From: Gordonia sp049847105
GTDB lineage: Bacteria > Actinomycetota > Actinomycetes > Mycobacteriales > Mycobacteriaceae
Direction: 5' to 3'
Length of the DNA: 64,000 nt
Assembly: GCF_049847105.1 (NCBI RefSeq)
Contig: NZ_JBNCNS010000004.1
Location: 496,001 to 560,000, forward strand
Of this stretch, positions 17,559 to 26,132 are shown piece after piece. Both the position numbers and the translations under genes were made by a program. The notes beneath the pieces are model-generated. The model was not told where the DNA came from. It worked only from the letters and a program-made list of their open reading frames with translations, and did not search any database. How positions within the stretch are numbered: the stretch's first letter is position 1; every line of letters begins with the position of its first letter.

Positions 17559-18804
17559 GGCCGAGCCGGAGTGGATCAGTGGACTGGGAAATCACGTCCT
17601 GGCCCTGAACGCGAATGTCCTCAGGACGGTCAGCCTCGTCAGCAGCCATTCGGGCTCCACGGGCGAGTTCAAAGGGTTGATGGGCGTCCTGAAAGGCCCG
17701 GTCGACACCTTGCGTGACGCGACAGTGCGCCGTCAGGGCACGCTCAGTCCGGCGCTGCACGGGACCAGTGTGAACCTCAAGCAAGCGGCGTGGAACTACA
17801 CCAGCACCGACCACGAAGTCGCTCTGGGAATCGCCCACACCCGTACCGAGGAATACAACACGAACCCGTTCATCCCGCCTGTGGAAGTGATGCTCGGCAT
17901 TACCAGTGATCCGGTGATCCGGATACCCGTGGTCGACGATGTTCCTGGTGCACGGGCGTTGACTGCACCTCGTGAGATCGATGTCGCCCCGCCGCCGAGT
18001 GAGAGCGTGGACTGGAATGCTCTCATCGAGGAGACTGCAGGGTGGCTGGCTGACGCCGATTCGTTCATCGCGGACCTGACGAACGGTTGGAGCCCCATCC
18101 AGAAGGCGCTCGAACCGGTGGCCGGCAATTGGATGGAACTCAAGCGCATCGGCAAGACATACGGGAAGTCGGGCGGCGCGTTCGACACGGTTGCTGGGGA
18201 TCTGTCGAGTGGACACAAAGAGGTCGACGAGCACTGGAATGGAGAGGCAGCAGCCGCGTTTACCACCTACTCCGTTGATATGGTCAAGGGTCTCAACTGG
18301 GAAGGCTCCGTCGGGCGCCTCGTGGAGCAGGGGCTGTCACTGTGTGCCGACCAGCTTGAAGAGACCGCGAAGGCGATCATTGAACTCGTCCAGAAGGGCC
18401 TTTCAAGAATCGTCAAGGTGGACAGCTTCACCGGCGCTTTGAAACTGGCTGCGAAAGTCGTACCAGGCGTTGGGACCACAGCTGCAGTCGCTGAGGTGAC
18501 CAGATTGCTGCTTGAAGTGGCCACGGAAACCAGGAAGCTGATACTGGAGCTCCAGCAGGGCATAGAAGCGCTGATGACTTTCATCGAATTCTGCCAAGAT
18601 CCGGTCGGTTTTGCCAAAGGTCGTGCCGAGGGCAGAGTCAAGGAAGAGCTGAAGCCGTTCACTGACTTCGTTGGCGAGGTGGAAGGCTATCAGCAGCTTG
18701 CCACGGACGCGGCCACCGCAACTGACGTTGGGCGTGTAACGCGCACGCCAACCACGCCTTACGACCCGGGCTTGGAGGGTCGACTATGGGAGGACGCATC
18801 GTGA
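17542..18804 (+). CDS. large WXG/LXG-like ESX-associated protein
   Basis: A 420-aa, mostly helical protein. The first ~100 residues form a helical bundle typical of ESX cargo. A second WXG100-like unit follows at about 150-260 with WNG (VDEHWNGEAAAAFTTYSVDM), then helices and a hydrophobic segment (AAKVVPGVGTTAAVAEVTRLL). No C-terminal toxin domain is recognised. The start is the GTG shared with the broken gene at 15223. It overlaps the intact DUF3558 gene by 4 bases, giving a translationally coupled cassette. A secreted effector or structural partner is likely. Confidence 0.65.
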   Translation: MGEVLKAEPEWISGLGNHVLALNANVLRTVSLVSSHSGSTGEFKGLMGVLKGPVDTLRDATVRRQGTLSPALHGTSVNLKQAAWNYTSTDHEVALGIAHTRTEEYNTNPFIPPVEVMLGITSDPVIRIPVVDDVPGARALTAPREIDVAPPPSESVDWNALIEETAGWLADADSFIADLTNGWSPIQKALEPVAGNWMELKRIGKTYGKSGGAFDTVAGDLSSGHKEVDEHWNGEAAAAFTTYSVDMVKGLNWEGSVGRLVEQGLSLCADQLEETAKAIIELVQKGLSRIVKVDSFTGALKLAAKVVPGVGTTAAVAEVTRLLLEVATETRKLILELQQGIEALMTFIEFCQDPVGFAKGRAEGRVKEELKPFTDFVGEVEGYQQLATDAATATDVGRVTRTPTTPYDPGLEGRLWEDAS

Positions 18805-19379
18805 AACTGGTTCGTAGGCTGTCGTGGACTATTACGGCCACCGCTCTGGTGGCGATGGGTGCAGTCGCATGCGGCGACGACCCCGCGACTGACAACGCCG
18901 CCTCGTCGTCAACCCAGATTCCGACGGGAGCAGCAGCGCAGGCAGCGCCGGTTGGGAACCCGACGCAACTTTCGGGCGCCGACATCTGCGCGGTGCTGTC
19001 GCCGGAGGATGTCGCGCCGTTGACCAATGGAAAGGTCACTGACAGCCCGAAACCGACAGACACTCAAGGGCTTCCCGGATGCAAATGGGCCGTCCAGGAT
19101 GGATGGGGATGGCTGGACATCGGTGTATCCAAGCCCACGAACGAAACTGCCCTGATCTCGGCATCCAAGTCGAACTACCAGGTCGGGGGCGGCACTGCGT
19201 ACGAACAGTTCGAGGAAGGACTGGCGACGTGCCAGGCATACATTCAGGTACCCGGAGCTCCCAAGGGTTACGGGCTCAGGATCAGCCTCGACGCGCCGAT
19301 GGGACAACTGGACAAAACCAATCTCTGCGAGTCCGCCATCCCGCAGACCGAAAAGGTCCTCAAGGCACTGGGCTGGTGA
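18801..19379 (+). CDS. DUF3558 lipoprotein (intact copy)
   Basis: A 192-aa lipoprotein: basic N-terminus (KLVRRLSW), hydrophobic core, lipobox (MGAVAC), Ser/Thr/Ala-rich linker, then the DUF3558 domain (LSGADICAVLSPEDVAPLTNGKV ... GLPGCKWAVQDGWGWL) with four domain cysteines that could form two disulfides. The start is the GTG overlapping the upstream stop, because GGGAGG lies 8 bases before it; the ATG 15 bases earlier is less well placed. It is expected on the outer face of the membrane. DUF3558 has no established activity but is common beside ESX effectors. Confidence 0.75.
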   Translation: MKLVRRLSWTITATALVAMGAVACGDDPATDNAASSSTQIPTGAAAQAAPVGNPTQLSGADICAVLSPEDVAPLTNGKVTDSPKPTDTQGLPGCKWAVQDGWGWLDIGVSKPTNETALISASKSNYQVGGGTAYEQFEEGLATCQAYIQVPGAPKGYGLRISLDAPMGQLDKTNLCESAIPQTEKVLKALGW

Positions 19380-19380
19380 C

Positions 19381-19743
19381 ATGTCCATGACGGACCCGGC
19401 TGGTTTTGACGAAGCACTTCACAAGCTGCAGGGCGCATTGAATCACCTCGCCACCGCAACCATCCGAGCGCGCAACATCGAGTTCCCTGACGTCGAGTTC
19501 ACCTCGCCACCGCCGGAACCCGACGCTGATCCGGGGCGCACCGGCGATGAGCTCGCCGATCTGCGTCGATGGGCGACAGATGAGAACGCGCGCAATGCCG
19601 AGTTCCGCCGGCGGGTGGACGAGGCTTTCGAAGCCGAGATCGATGGTCGGGGCGGCTGGCTCACCGATGAGCGGCGTACCCAGATCGTCGAAGATGTGCG
19701 CGCGAACCTGCTCGCACAGCTGCGTCGCTTCGGCAGTGTCTAG
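19381..19743 (+). CDS. 120-aa acidic helical protein, unknown
   Basis: It begins one base after the DUF3558 stop. The N-terminal helix (FDEALHKLQGALNHLATATIRARN) is followed by a Pro/Asp-rich stretch (TSPPPEPDADPG) and a charged helical C-terminus (RTQIVEDVRANLLAQLRRF). The size and helical form would suit an ESX partner, but no WXG is present. A collapsed copy is at 17297-17381. It overlaps the following gene by 8 bases. Function unknown. Confidence 0.6.
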   Translation: MSMTDPAGFDEALHKLQGALNHLATATIRARNIEFPDVEFTSPPPEPDADPGRTGDELADLRRWATDENARNAEFRRRVDEAFEAEIDGRGGWLTDERRTQIVEDVRANLLAQLRRFGSV

Positions 19744-20260
19744 CAAGTCGGCGGCGGGGGCCCTGCTGCTCCTCGAGCGGTGGAGCACTCCGCTGGGAAT
19801 CGTTGCGCTGCAGACGGTCATGGTGGCAGCCGTGATCGGGATCGGCAATGAGGTCGAGTACCGATCGTGGGAGGGCCGATTTCCCTTCTCAATATCCTTG
19901 GATGACGGTCTCGACGCCACCCACGGACGCGACACGACGTCGAGCGCTGTCGGCGCGATTCTCGACGGGAATGTTCCGGGCACGTGGAGCGATGTGCCGC
20001 AAGCATATCCGGCTGGCGGCGAGGGCGCATTGTCGTCGCTGGCCAGCGCGATGCACGATCTGGACGATGCAATCAAACGAGCGAGGTCAATCGATTTCAG
20101 GGGATCGGGTACGGGTGCCTTCGGCTGGGGGATTGAAATGCGCGTGACCATCTTTGTGGTGGTTGCGTGTGTTGTGGCCGCGACACGAGGCCGTACCAAC
20201 GGCTCTGCCGACGGGGCCGCCCGAGGCCCGCGTCTCCTCTCGCACTTCCAAGGTCACTGA
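19736..20260 (+). CDS. two-TM protein, unknown
   Basis: A 174-aa protein from a GTG inside the end of the preceding gene. One membrane helix lies near residues 21-40 (IVALQTVMVAAVIGIG) and one near the C-terminus (VTIFVVVACVVAA). The ~100 residues between, probably extracytoplasmic, are Gly/Asp-rich and include AMHDLDDAIKRARSIDF. It belongs to the coupled array and a fragment of it survives at 17390-17410. Start assignment is moderately certain. Confidence 0.5.
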   Translation: MSSKSAAGALLLLERWSTPLGIVALQTVMVAAVIGIGNEVEYRSWEGRFPFSISLDDGLDATHGRDTTSSAVGAILDGNVPGTWSDVPQAYPAGGEGALSSLASAMHDLDDAIKRARSIDFRGSGTGAFGWGIEMRVTIFVVVACVVAATRGRTNGSADGAARGPRLLSHFQGH

Positions 20261-20266
20261 CTGCCC

Positions 20267-21046
20267 ATGGAACCAGAGCATGAAAGCAGCGCTCTCACAC
20301 TGCGCTGGACCAAGCGCACCGCATACGAATACCGACCGTCGCGGGATGGGTTGTTCGTTCTGGTCGGGATCGGTGTCGTGGGGTTCGTTGGGTCAGTGGC
20401 GATGTCACTTCCAATGGTTGCATTGACGTTTGTCTGCGTGGCACTCATACCGGTTGCGGCGCAGGCCCCTTTGCGCACGAAACTGGTGACGCGGTGCGAT
20501 CGCGTCGCGGCGTATCGGCAACGCTTCTATGCGAACCCAGGGGTCACGATCTCGGTGTTGTGCGGGGTCATGTCCGGTGGGATGATCGGTGCCTTCCTTC
20601 TCGGATACTCCGGCGCTGGGCGAATGCTGTTGCCAGCACTGATGGGCGTGGCGCTTGTGCCGGTACTCCTCACGGTGAGCTACCGCGAGCGTGGCCCGCT
20701 TGTCATTGACGATGGTGGCGTTGAGTTCGGTGATGGGATGCGGTTCGACTTCGGATCGACGACGGTCGGCTTCCTCGTGATGAGCAACGGAGTCCCCGCG
20801 ATCGAGTTGAAATCTGCGAAGGTGAGGCGTGGACGCCCGCGACGGTTGCTGCACCGCCCGTACAACGTCGATTTCAACACGATGCTGTCCACGATCGAGC
20901 AACTGCAGGTGTGGCATGCCCAGGGGCGGTGGGCGACTCCTGCGGAGATCCACGCCATGCTGAATGTGTCTACGCCCACCGATGTCGAGATCGGCGAGAC
21001 CGTGACGCTTGGAGTCCGGGTGGACGAAACGCCGAAACGTACTTGA
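20267..21046 (+). CDS. four-TM membrane protein, paralogue 2
   Basis: A 259-aa homologue of the protein at 15868-16647, with the same length, the same two hairpins of membrane helices, and the same C-terminal block (HRPYNVDFNTMLSTIEQLQ ... TPTDVEIGETVTLGV). Paralogue 1 lies inside the decayed unit and this one closes the intact unit, which supports a unit-level duplication. It begins 6 bases after the two-TM gene. Function unknown; a membrane accessory of the ESX-associated lipoprotein is possible. Confidence 0.7.
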   Translation: MEPEHESSALTLRWTKRTAYEYRPSRDGLFVLVGIGVVGFVGSVAMSLPMVALTFVCVALIPVAAQAPLRTKLVTRCDRVAAYRQRFYANPGVTISVLCGVMSGGMIGAFLLGYSGAGRMLLPALMGVALVPVLLTVSYRERGPLVIDDGGVEFGDGMRFDFGSTTVGFLVMSNGVPAIELKSAKVRRGRPRRLLHRPYNVDFNTMLSTIEQLQVWHAQGRWATPAEIHAMLNVSTPTDVEIGETVTLGVRVDETPKRT

Positions 21047-21409
21047 GACGTCGCTGCCGTTGGTGCACGGTGTTGTGATCGATACCGCGGTGCACCAAAA
21101 GTAAAGGCACCGGTGATAATCGGCCCCGGCGTGGCCGACGCGAGACCGCTCGGACAGGGGAAGCTGGACGCTACTGCGCCCCGCCGCACCTACCTACGAC
21201 AGCGTGGCGATGGTGATTTGCTTGGCCGCCTTGAACGAAACGTTGAACCAGGCAGTGCCGGAGACGATTCTGGGCAGCTCGGGGTGTGCGACCGTGTCGG
21301 AACGCCGCTCGACCGAGACGAGGAAGCTGGTCTTGTGCACCGAGGAGGTACCGGAGCACGACCTTCGGCGGCTGCCTTCATCGCGCCCGCGAACTCACGA
21401 ATAACTCGG
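21047..21409. other. gene-free stretch, possible gene remnant
   Basis: No complete gene is supported here. On the minus strand an open frame from about 21394 to a TAG at 21194 encodes protein-like sequence ending SVERRSDTVAHPELPRI ... FKAAKQITIATLS, but it has no start codon in a credible place and begins just after a stop. It could be the tail of a decayed secreted-protein gene. Confidence 0.3.
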
Positions 21410-21703
21410 TCACAGTGTCCGCGTCAGTAACGGCGCCGCCGCGAACTCACCCGGCCGATCCGATCGCTCGACCAACGCGTACAGCTCGCGGGAAGTGGCC
21501 GCGAACCCTGGCTCATCGACAGGTGGCACACGGTGGAGCCACTCGAGCACCTCATCCAGTGTTGTGTCACTGATGCGGTAGCCGCGCGCGAGGGACCGTT
21601 GGTCGCCCTCGTCCGCGGGATGCCGGTACCAGTCGTAGACGAAGAACAACGGCGCGCCCAGCTCCTGGGTGATGGCCTGCGGTGTCATCGCTTCGATGTG
21701 CAT
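21410..21703 (-). CDS. 97-aa hypothetical protein
   Basis: A small soluble acidic protein starting at ATG 21703 (an ATG 15 bases inside is the alternative). It contains FFVYDWYRHPADEGD, a helix DTTLDEVLEWLHRVP and SRELYALVERSD. No domain is recognised. It lies 23 bases downstream of the secreted protein gene on the same strand and may share its transcript. Confidence 0.45.
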   Translation of the reverse strand: MHIEAMTPQAITQELGAPLFFVYDWYRHPADEGDQRSLARGYRISDTTLDEVLEWLHRVPPVDEPGFAATSRELYALVERSDRPGEFAAAPLLTRTL

Positions 21704-21725
21704 GGGTCCATCATCCCGCGCGGTG

Positions 21726-22190
21726 TCATCGACGCTTCACGAATGCGGTTCGCGAGGCCTGCGTGATGCTCAGCGGGGGCTGCCCGTTCGTCATCAGGGT
21801 GCCGACTGCGGTAGCCGGGTAGTTTCCTTCGGCCGTATTCAGCCCGTGGCCCTCGGGGATGTACATGGTCTCGTTGAGTCCGCCGCGAGCTGGGAACGAT
21901 CGAACGGTGACCTCAGGAACGCCGGGTCCGAACATAGTGCCGGTCACCCAGAGCGTGCCGACCGGAGCGGCGCCGGCGCTGGTGCATCTGACCCGCGCCT
22001 TGGCGATCACGTAGGCTTGTCCGGCGCCCTTCGAGAAGTGCGGATTCTCCACCGCGACGGAACAAGTCAGCGTTCCGACAGTGGCGGCCGGCGTGGGTGC
22101 AGCAGTTGCGTGCGACGCACCCATGCTGCTCATTAGTGTGATCGCTCCGGTCACGGCGATACTGGCCAGGCCTCTGCTCAACATCTTCAT
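21726..22190 (-). CDS. secreted protein, unknown
   Basis: A 154-aa protein with a typical Sec signal peptide (LASIAVTGAITLMSSMGASHATA, cleavage near ATA-AP). The mature domain is beta-rich with two cysteines (TLTCSVAVENPHF ... ARVRCTSAG). GGGGGG lies 4 bases before the ATG. No membrane anchor follows, so it should be exported. Family not recognised. Confidence 0.65.
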   Translation of the reverse strand: MKMLSRGLASIAVTGAITLMSSMGASHATAAPTPAATVGTLTCSVAVENPHFSKGAGQAYVIAKARVRCTSAGAAPVGTLWVTGTMFGPGVPEVTVRSFPARGGLNETMYIPEGHGLNTAEGNYPATAVGTLMTNGQPPLSITQASRTAFVKRR

Positions 22191-22511
22191 CGATCCCCCC
22201 GTGGTTGTTGTTGCGGCCGAGCCTATACCGGCAGAACTGACACGGAGGGTCGTTGTCGTTCAGGTGAATGCAGGTCCACTCGTGACCGACGTCCGGATCG
22301 GCGCGAAGCATCGTGGGGCCGATGCGGGCCGAAAGTGCTTACCCGACTATCGAAGCCGCTGTCGCCGGAACCGGCGCCATGTAGGTCGCTGGAGGGCAGG
22401 CAGCGGCGAGCGGCGGCCGGTTGGGACATTCTCGCGTTGAATGAAATGGCTGCAGCAGGTGAGCTACGCCATCAGTATCTGGTCAGGTCAGGGTGGTCCC
22501 GAACGTGTGGC
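22191..22511. other. gene-free stretch
   Basis: A stretch of 321 bases between the secreted-protein gene and the HNH gene, both read leftward. It must hold the promoter of the former and the 3' end of the HNH transcript. No convincing hairpin or frame was seen. Confidence 0.4.
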
Positions 22512-23642
22512 TCAGTGCGCGTGCCACTCGAAGTCAACTCGTCCCAGCACGTCGATGTTCTTGCGACCCAACCACACCGGTGTGCTCTCAGGCTGGGTGG
22601 CGTACAGCCCGTGTGCTGCGGACACCACACGGTCGAACTGACTGGTCCAGTTGATGTCGGCGGCGAGCGTATCGAGGAGCGGTTGGCCACGATCCAACGC
22701 CCGATCGACGTGCGTGGGGGAGGGCAGCAGGTCTGACTCGTTGGAGTTGCAGGCCGGGCAGGCGAGCACAAGGTTGGCCAGACCGTCGATGCCGACCCGA
22801 GACCACGGCAGCACATGGTCGACGTGGCGGGTGGCGGTCAGTCGTGTCGCACAGTAGAAGCAGTGCGGCCCGAACTCGCTCGCCAGGACGTCGCCGGCTT
22901 TGAGCAGGGAGACGCGGTCGGCGCCGAAGAGCTGGTCGGCGATGTCGGGGCCGTCGGCCAGCAGGGTCTTGTTCATGCGGCGGACGTCGTCGACCCACGC
23001 GAGCTGGAAGGTGGGCTTCAGGAGTGGGGCGAGACGGGCGAGGGTGGTGCAGACACCGGGGAAGAGCTGCAGCTTGTTGCCGTGATCGGCGATCGTCCGC
23101 AAGGAGCCGGTGCCCATCCAGGAGTCGTCGTCGAGGAAGCGTTCTTCAGGGGTCGTTGTGCCTACGTTCTGAAGTCGCTTGAGAGGCATTGCCACCAGTC
23201 GCCGTTTGATGTTTTGGCGTGTCGTCGTGTACGCGTCGGAGTCCATCACTCTGGCAAGGGGCAACATACGTCGAGAATGGGTCACCTCGGCCCGGAGGGT
23301 ACTGATGGCGTCAATAATCATGAGCGAGGACCCGCTCGACTGCCGCAGTTGGTGACCGTCCAGCGGTCGTAGCTGACGCCAGTACAGCTCGACGACTCGG
23401 TTGGTCAGATCGTCGAGGTCGATGTCGACGGGTGCGTCCGGATCGTCGGGAACGGATTCGACGCTGAGGTCCAGCAGTGCCATCAGAACTGCGAGTTTGT
23501 ATGTTGCGGTACGCCGCCCACCTTCGAGGAGCGCCACCAACTGCTGACCAAGCGTCAGCGGATCGGAAGGGTGGGCCACGGGCTCAGTGTCGGAGCAGAC
23601 TGTCACGCCATGGGGACCAGATGCGCGACGATCTTGTCCCAT
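22512..23642 (-). CDS. HNH endonuclease
   Basis: A 376-aa protein. The C-terminal third is a clear HNH zinc nuclease: a CxxC pair (CFYCATRL), VDHVLPWSRVGIDGLANLVL, then CPACNSNESD as the second zinc pair with the Asn of the HNH core. The N-terminal ~200 residues are helical (TLGQQLVALLEGGRRTATYKLAVLM) and of the type found in predicted restriction-like HNH proteins. It lies 22 bases downstream of the TY-Chap gene and is probably co-transcribed. The start is uncertain; an in-frame GTG 15 codons inside is possible. A defence role is an inference. Confidence 0.75.
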   Translation of the reverse strand: MGQDRRASGPHGVTVCSDTEPVAHPSDPLTLGQQLVALLEGGRRTATYKLAVLMALLDLSVESVPDDPDAPVDIDLDDLTNRVVELYWRQLRPLDGHQLRQSSGSSLMIIDAISTLRAEVTHSRRMLPLARVMDSDAYTTTRQNIKRRLVAMPLKRLQNVGTTTPEERFLDDDSWMGTGSLRTIADHGNKLQLFPGVCTTLARLAPLLKPTFQLAWVDDVRRMNKTLLADGPDIADQLFGADRVSLLKAGDVLASEFGPHCFYCATRLTATRHVDHVLPWSRVGIDGLANLVLACPACNSNESDLLPSPTHVDRALDRGQPLLDTLAADINWTSQFDRVVSAAHGLYATQPESTPVWLGRKNIDVLGRVDFEWHAH

Positions 23643-23664
23643 GTCTCGGTCATCGTCGACTCTT

Positions 23665-24849
23665 TCATTGTGTGGTCGCGTGCGGATCACGGTCGGCGAT
23701 GTTGCCGTCGCCGCGCAGTGCGACGATCCGTAGCGCCGCACGCAGCTGGGCGGTTGTCGCGCGCCATGCCTGCTCCTCATGTCGGCATGCCGCCGCTTCG
23801 TCAGCATCGTCGGCGGCGTCGGCTTCCGCAGCGGAATTGCTCCACTCCAGGTACTGCTCCTGGCTGGTGCGGATGTAGCGGAGGATGGCGGACTGATCGT
23901 GACGGCAGATCTCCGCGACCTCGTGGGGGTCGAGGGTGCTGCCGTCCTCGTCGAGGACGATGAGCGTCTGCAGCGGATCGGGGAGCAGGTCGCCCTCCGG
24001 AGGCGGCGAAAGTTCGGGGGATTCGGCGCCGGTGATCGCCGAAATGATCTGTGGTGCTTCGTCGTGCATGAATTGCAACCACCGACCGAGGCCGGCCGTC
24101 AGGTTCTCCCGGTGAAAGGCCGTCATCTCGATGGTCTGGAACGCCATCAGCGTCTTTCGGCGCAGCACCAGCGTGATGCCCGGCCAGCGAGGTGCCTCGG
24201 TGGCGACGAACTCGGCTGCCGTCGAACCGCTCGGGACAACGTCGACGACCGTCCCGAAGAACTCGACGGTCGCCTCGTCGGCGAGCACGCGCAGCCAGGA
24301 CGGAGTCCGCCCGGTGGGCAGCGGGATGTCACCGTCGTCATCGACGACGATGCGCTGCCCGGCCATGTTCTCGAGGGCCTCGACCACCAGACGCCCCAGC
24401 TGACGTTGTGTCTCCGGGATTGTCCCGACCGCGATGCTGGCCTCCCGCGGCGTAGGCCCGGAGTGTTCGAGGAAGGCCGGGTGTACGATCTCCCAGATGT
24501 CCCGCAGCGTGTCGACCGCGACCTGGGCGAGCTTGTCGACGCGACGTTGCCCGACCTCGTAGATGAGCCGGCCGTCGCGCAATAGCCGCCAGCCGGCGCC
24601 GACCATCGCAGCCAACTGCTCGCGCAGGTACTCGGGCGTGGTGTGCAGGTCGCCGGCGTCCACCGTTGCCCGCACCCGGTGGGCGCGTGTGACCGTGAAG
24701 GCGATGGCGCCGTGTGGGCCCTCCGGGAACTCGGACTGTGCGACCGTGTGGCTGTTGCCGATGGCCATCCCGGCGAGACGGTCAGCGAGGTTGGCGCGAA
24801 ACGCACGCCAAGCACCGTCGACAGTGGCGTCTAAATCGAAGTCGGACAT
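23665..24849 (-). CDS. TY-Chap-like protein A
   Basis: A 394-aa soluble acidic protein with GAGGAGAAG before the ATG. The N-terminal ~130 residues (WRAFRANLADRLAGM ... RVRATVDAGDL ... EVGQRRVDKLAQVAV ... WEIVHPAFL) match the two paralogues at 26795 and 30956. I assign the family, from memory, to the TY-Chap (YbjN/CesT-like peptide-binding chaperone) group. The middle part resembles the YbjN fold, and the acidic Ala-rich helix at the C-terminus (AAEADAADDADEAAA) is distinctive. It forms an operon with the HNH endonuclease. Its client is unknown. Confidence 0.6.
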   Translation of the reverse strand: MSDFDLDATVDGAWRAFRANLADRLAGMAIGNSHTVAQSEFPEGPHGAIAFTVTRAHRVRATVDAGDLHTTPEYLREQLAAMVGAGWRLLRDGRLIYEVGQRRVDKLAQVAVDTLRDIWEIVHPAFLEHSGPTPREASIAVGTIPETQRQLGRLVVEALENMAGQRIVVDDDGDIPLPTGRTPSWLRVLADEATVEFFGTVVDVVPSGSTAAEFVATEAPRWPGITLVLRRKTLMAFQTIEMTAFHRENLTAGLGRWLQFMHDEAPQIISAITGAESPELSPPPEGDLLPDPLQTLIVLDEDGSTLDPHEVAEICRHDQSAILRYIRTSQEQYLEWSNSAAEADAADDADEAAACRHEEQAWRATTAQLRAALRIVALRGDGNIADRDPHATTQ

Positions 24850-25150
24850 GACTTCTCCTCTCTGTGAGCACGCTCGCGCGCGCCCCTTGAAGGCGGCTGA
24901 GCGCGGGGTTCGTTGCGGTGCTCGCGTGGAGTGGCGGCGCTTCGCGGTGGCCGCGAATCACCTTTCACCTGCAGAGTAGGGGAGGGGTACGACAGTATTG
25001 CAAGGGTCGGCGCTGATGCGCGGGAGCCCGAAGACTGGCTGGCGGTCGCCGACCATGTCCCAGATGGAGCCTCCTGGAACATGAGCGATCCGGCCGTCTC
25101 CCAATCCATTTTGGAGCTCGCGCCTTTTGGCGACGGTTCCCGTGACGCAT
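24850..25150. other. gene-free stretch
   Basis: About 300 bases between the Ltp-domain gene and the TY-Chap gene, both leftward. It should contain the promoter of the TY-Chap/HNH operon. The frames covering it have no ribosome site. No motif is assigned. Confidence 0.4.
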
Positions 25151-25729
25151 TCAGACGCCCGCGCCGGTCGCGCCGAACTCGGCCTGGTCCGCGGTGAAAC
25201 CCTCGTAGGTCAATTGCTCGACCAGGCCGGAGTGGCTGAACGCGGACATGTCCAGGTACGACTTGGCCTTTCGTACTGCTTGCGCGTTCCAGTCGGCCCC
25301 GCAGTTGTCGGCGGCATAGGTGGCATCAGCCGTCGAGAATCCTTCGTACTGGAGCTGCTCGACAAGGCCTGAGTAGCTGAATCCGGTCATGTCGAGGTAA
25401 TCCTGAGCCTTGCTGAGTGCGTTGCGCTGGCCCGAGGCGACCTCGGGCTCATCGGCCACGTCAGTGGTCGGTGCCTCGACCTGAGTCTCCTCAGTCGGCG
25501 GTGCCTCGACCTGAGTCTCGACGGGGGGCACGGGGGTCGACTGTGTCTGCGGGGGTTCGACAGGGGTTTGTTCCGGCGTCGAAATCAGCGTTGTGGTGCT
25601 GGTGACGGTGCTGGTCTGGGCTGTATTGGTTGTTGTGTCATCGGATGACCCTCCGCTGAGGGCTGAGATGATCCCAATGGCCACAATGGCCCCGCCGACT
25701 CCGGCAACGATTTTGGTGGAACGCTTCAT
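25151..25729 (-). CDS. Ltp-domain surface protein
   Basis: A 192-aa protein with CGGAGAAG before the ATG at 25729. A single N-terminal membrane helix (IVAGVGGAIVAIGIISAL) is followed by a Thr/Pro/Glu-rich stalk and two tandem ~45-residue Ltp repeats (ALSKAQDYLDMTGFSYSGLVEQLQYEGF; AVRKAKSYLDMSAFSHSGLVEQLTYEGF). Ltp repeats are known from the TP-J34 phage lipoprotein that blocks DNA injection by related phages, and from many actinobacterial surface proteins. There is no lipobox cysteine, so it is anchored by the helix. A superinfection-exclusion role is possible but unproven. Confidence 0.75.
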   Translation of the reverse strand: MKRSTKIVAGVGGAIVAIGIISALSGGSSDDTTTNTAQTSTVTSTTTLISTPEQTPVEPPQTQSTPVPPVETQVEAPPTEETQVEAPTTDVADEPEVASGQRNALSKAQDYLDMTGFSYSGLVEQLQYEGFSTADATYAADNCGADWNAQAVRKAKSYLDMSAFSHSGLVEQLTYEGFTADQAEFGATGAGV

Positions 25730-26132
25730 AGAACTTCTCCGTCGGACCGAGTAAATGTTGAATGTTCGATGTGAAATCACACAGTTAATCGAGCTAGTGC
25801 TCAGTTGCGTTTCGGCTACTCACCGGTAGTAGTCCGAGTAGTTGAATCAGCTCTATCAACGACGAGAGCCCGCCGGCGGGCGGTAACCCTGTCTCGATGA
25901 GGAACTGACTCCATCCAGCAAGCGTCCAAACCTCGCTGATAAAAGGTCGCGGGTGCGGATTGACCATGGAGTTTCGAACCCGGCCCCAGAACCATCGATC
26001 GGACGTGCCAGCGCCGGGGCATGCCCCATTCGCGGAGGCGCCCTGTGGAGGCGTCGTGATCAGTGGTTGAGCCGCTGCCGACATTCCGCCGTGGAATGGT
26101 GCAGGATGCAGTTCGACCACGCGGTCTGGTCG
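25730..26132. other. gene-free stretch
   Basis: About 400 bases upstream of the Ltp gene. A 108-codon minus-strand frame (25794-26120) exists, but it lacks a ribosome site, has an unnatural composition and is not supported as a gene. A phrase resembling a tRNA T-loop near 25969 does not extend to a cloverleaf. Confidence 0.4.

Noticed and set aside
15115..21046. Repeats in the ESX region considered as a CRISPR-like or phage att structure.
   Set aside because: The repeats are few, long and include coding sequence and start codons, so they are gene duplications; no spacers, cas genes, integrase or tRNA target are present.
25960..25990. A T-loop-like phrase (GTTTCGAACCC) suggesting a tRNA.
   Set aside because: The flanking bases do not pair as a T stem and no acceptor, D or anticodon arms can be drawn.
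25794..26120. A 108-codon minus-strand frame before the Ltp gene.
   Set aside because: It lacks a start signal and recognisable features and is covered by other equally long frames.
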